DNA of 64,000 nucleotides. Origin: Artemia franciscana. Taxonomy: Eukaryota; Arthropoda; Branchiopoda; Anostraca; Artemiidae. The first letter of the stretch is position 1. Each line of letters starts with the position of its first letter. A program made the translations under genes and the position numbers. The DNA lies in the NCBI RefSeq assembly GCF_032884065.1, contig NW_027062617.1, positions 62,001-126,000 of the forward strand. The letters are read 5' to 3'. This document shows, one piece after another, positions 63,301 to 64,000 of the stretch. Under the pieces are notes generated by a model that saw only the letters and a list, made by a program, of their open reading frames with translations, had not been told where the DNA came from and did no database searches.

Positions 63301-64000
63301 CTATAGAAGAAAATTATGGAAAGCAGGCCACCCAGAACGCATATATAAAATACCTAACTTACACTAATCGCCTCTGTATATAAAATATTTAATTAAAATA
63401 TACTAGCATCGCAGTTTTCTCATTGAGGCAAAACCTGTTATAACCGACTACAGTCAGAGAAACCGGTTCTACTCAGATCAAAAACTTGAGTAGGATCGCT
63501 ATAATACACAAGAACCATAATTTGTTTCAATTTTGCCCCCCCCCCCAGAATAAAATTCCTGCACGCGTGTCTGTGGGGAAATCATGATATTCTAGAGGGA
63601 CACGGCCGTGGGCGTGTATGTAGTATAAGTGAGTAAGTAGATTGTGGGTTTTAGCCAAGGATATCTATGCACTTGGAAAGAAGGTTAGTTTTCAGTATTT
63701 TACTTTAAGACAGGTCAAATGTTAAGGAGGGGCATTCGTTAAAACGTGTAAAAACAGGCGTTTTATACTAGAATTATGGAGCATTATGTATATAAAAATC
63801 ACGTCCTCTACCCTACCTCTGACTACGTTCTTGCTTGGAACTATGGAACTCCATCTCTGGGACTGATATCTAAGATTTAGAGAAGACTTATGTACGAAGG
63901 ATGACTATGGCTCCTCCCCCCTTCTCCCAGAGGACTCGAGGTTTTTATATTTTAGCGATATAATATGAGATTTACTGGGAAAAGCCGTCTAACTGAAATT
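60316..64000. other. No supported gene
   Basis: Frames of 60-96 codons occur but none has a recognisable domain; a 77-codon frame at 62932-63165 is the most protein-like and still has no family. 61640-61990 contains C/G-run repeats like those at 3400-3650. 62140-62160 has a short GTAA repeat. The stretch is AT-rich with scattered poly-C or poly-G (61961-61970, 63535-63546). Confidence 0.45.
62212..62247. other. Perfect 16-bp hairpin
   Basis: ATCCAATTCTCTATTA and TAATAGAGAATTGGAT flank a 4-base loop AGTT. No neighbouring gene or inverted-repeat element explains it. Confidence 0.9.

Overview
This window is eukaryotic, AT-rich and almost entirely repetitive. No complete host protein-coding gene can be supported. 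It holds long (TA)n arrays, degenerate non-LTR retrotransposons with 3' microsatellite tails, Helitrons ending in a GC hairpin plus CTAG, tRNA-derived SINEs, a hAT-like element with an 8-bp target-site duplication (TSD), a 101-bp satellite and large foldback structures. This fits the non-genic part of a large invertebrate genome, most likely an arthropod. A branchiopod crustacean such as Artemia is my best guess from repeat style, but it is only a guess.

Layout. 1-4300: unassigned AT-rich DNA with degenerate tandem repeats and fragments of C/G-run elements. 4330-7694: a 3.4-kb hAT-like element with perfect 8-bp TSDs; a truncated second copy lies at 11350-12636. 9300-11190, 13190-13600 and 14665-15970: three decayed non-LTR retrotransposons, the last with a TCTA-type 3' tail. 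16105-22091: a nested block of two unclassified families, here called P and Q. Q is about 1.73 kb, has a terminal hairpin and contains large internal palindromes; further copies lie at 27060, 27690, 37123, 40784 and about 43000. 22150-22545: reverse transcriptase fragment of an RTE-like LINE that abuts a satellite of about 41 units (22633-26823). The satellite is bracketed by a 49-bp direct repeat. Other parts of a similar LINE lie at 30375 and 31150-32085.

33912-35298 is a minus-strand non-autonomous Helitron. 46730-52952 is a pile-up of Helitrons. The largest (48071-52387) keeps a broken Rep/helicase gene that has lost its HUH nuclease region. Its helicase is split by a 357-bp SINE with three consecutive tRNA-like heads and perfect 12-bp TSDs. 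54510-60315 is a giant inverted repeat whose arms carry the same three classes of tandem repeat in mirror order around a fourth class in the centre. 60316-64000 is unassigned.

The strongest candidates for undescribed biology are the mirror-ordered foldback, the three-headed SINE, the Q family with its terminal and internal hairpins, and tiny Helitrons that end at terminator-like CAACAGCNNAG sites. Two possible short host exons (28589-28839 and 27364-27462) are reported at low confidence.
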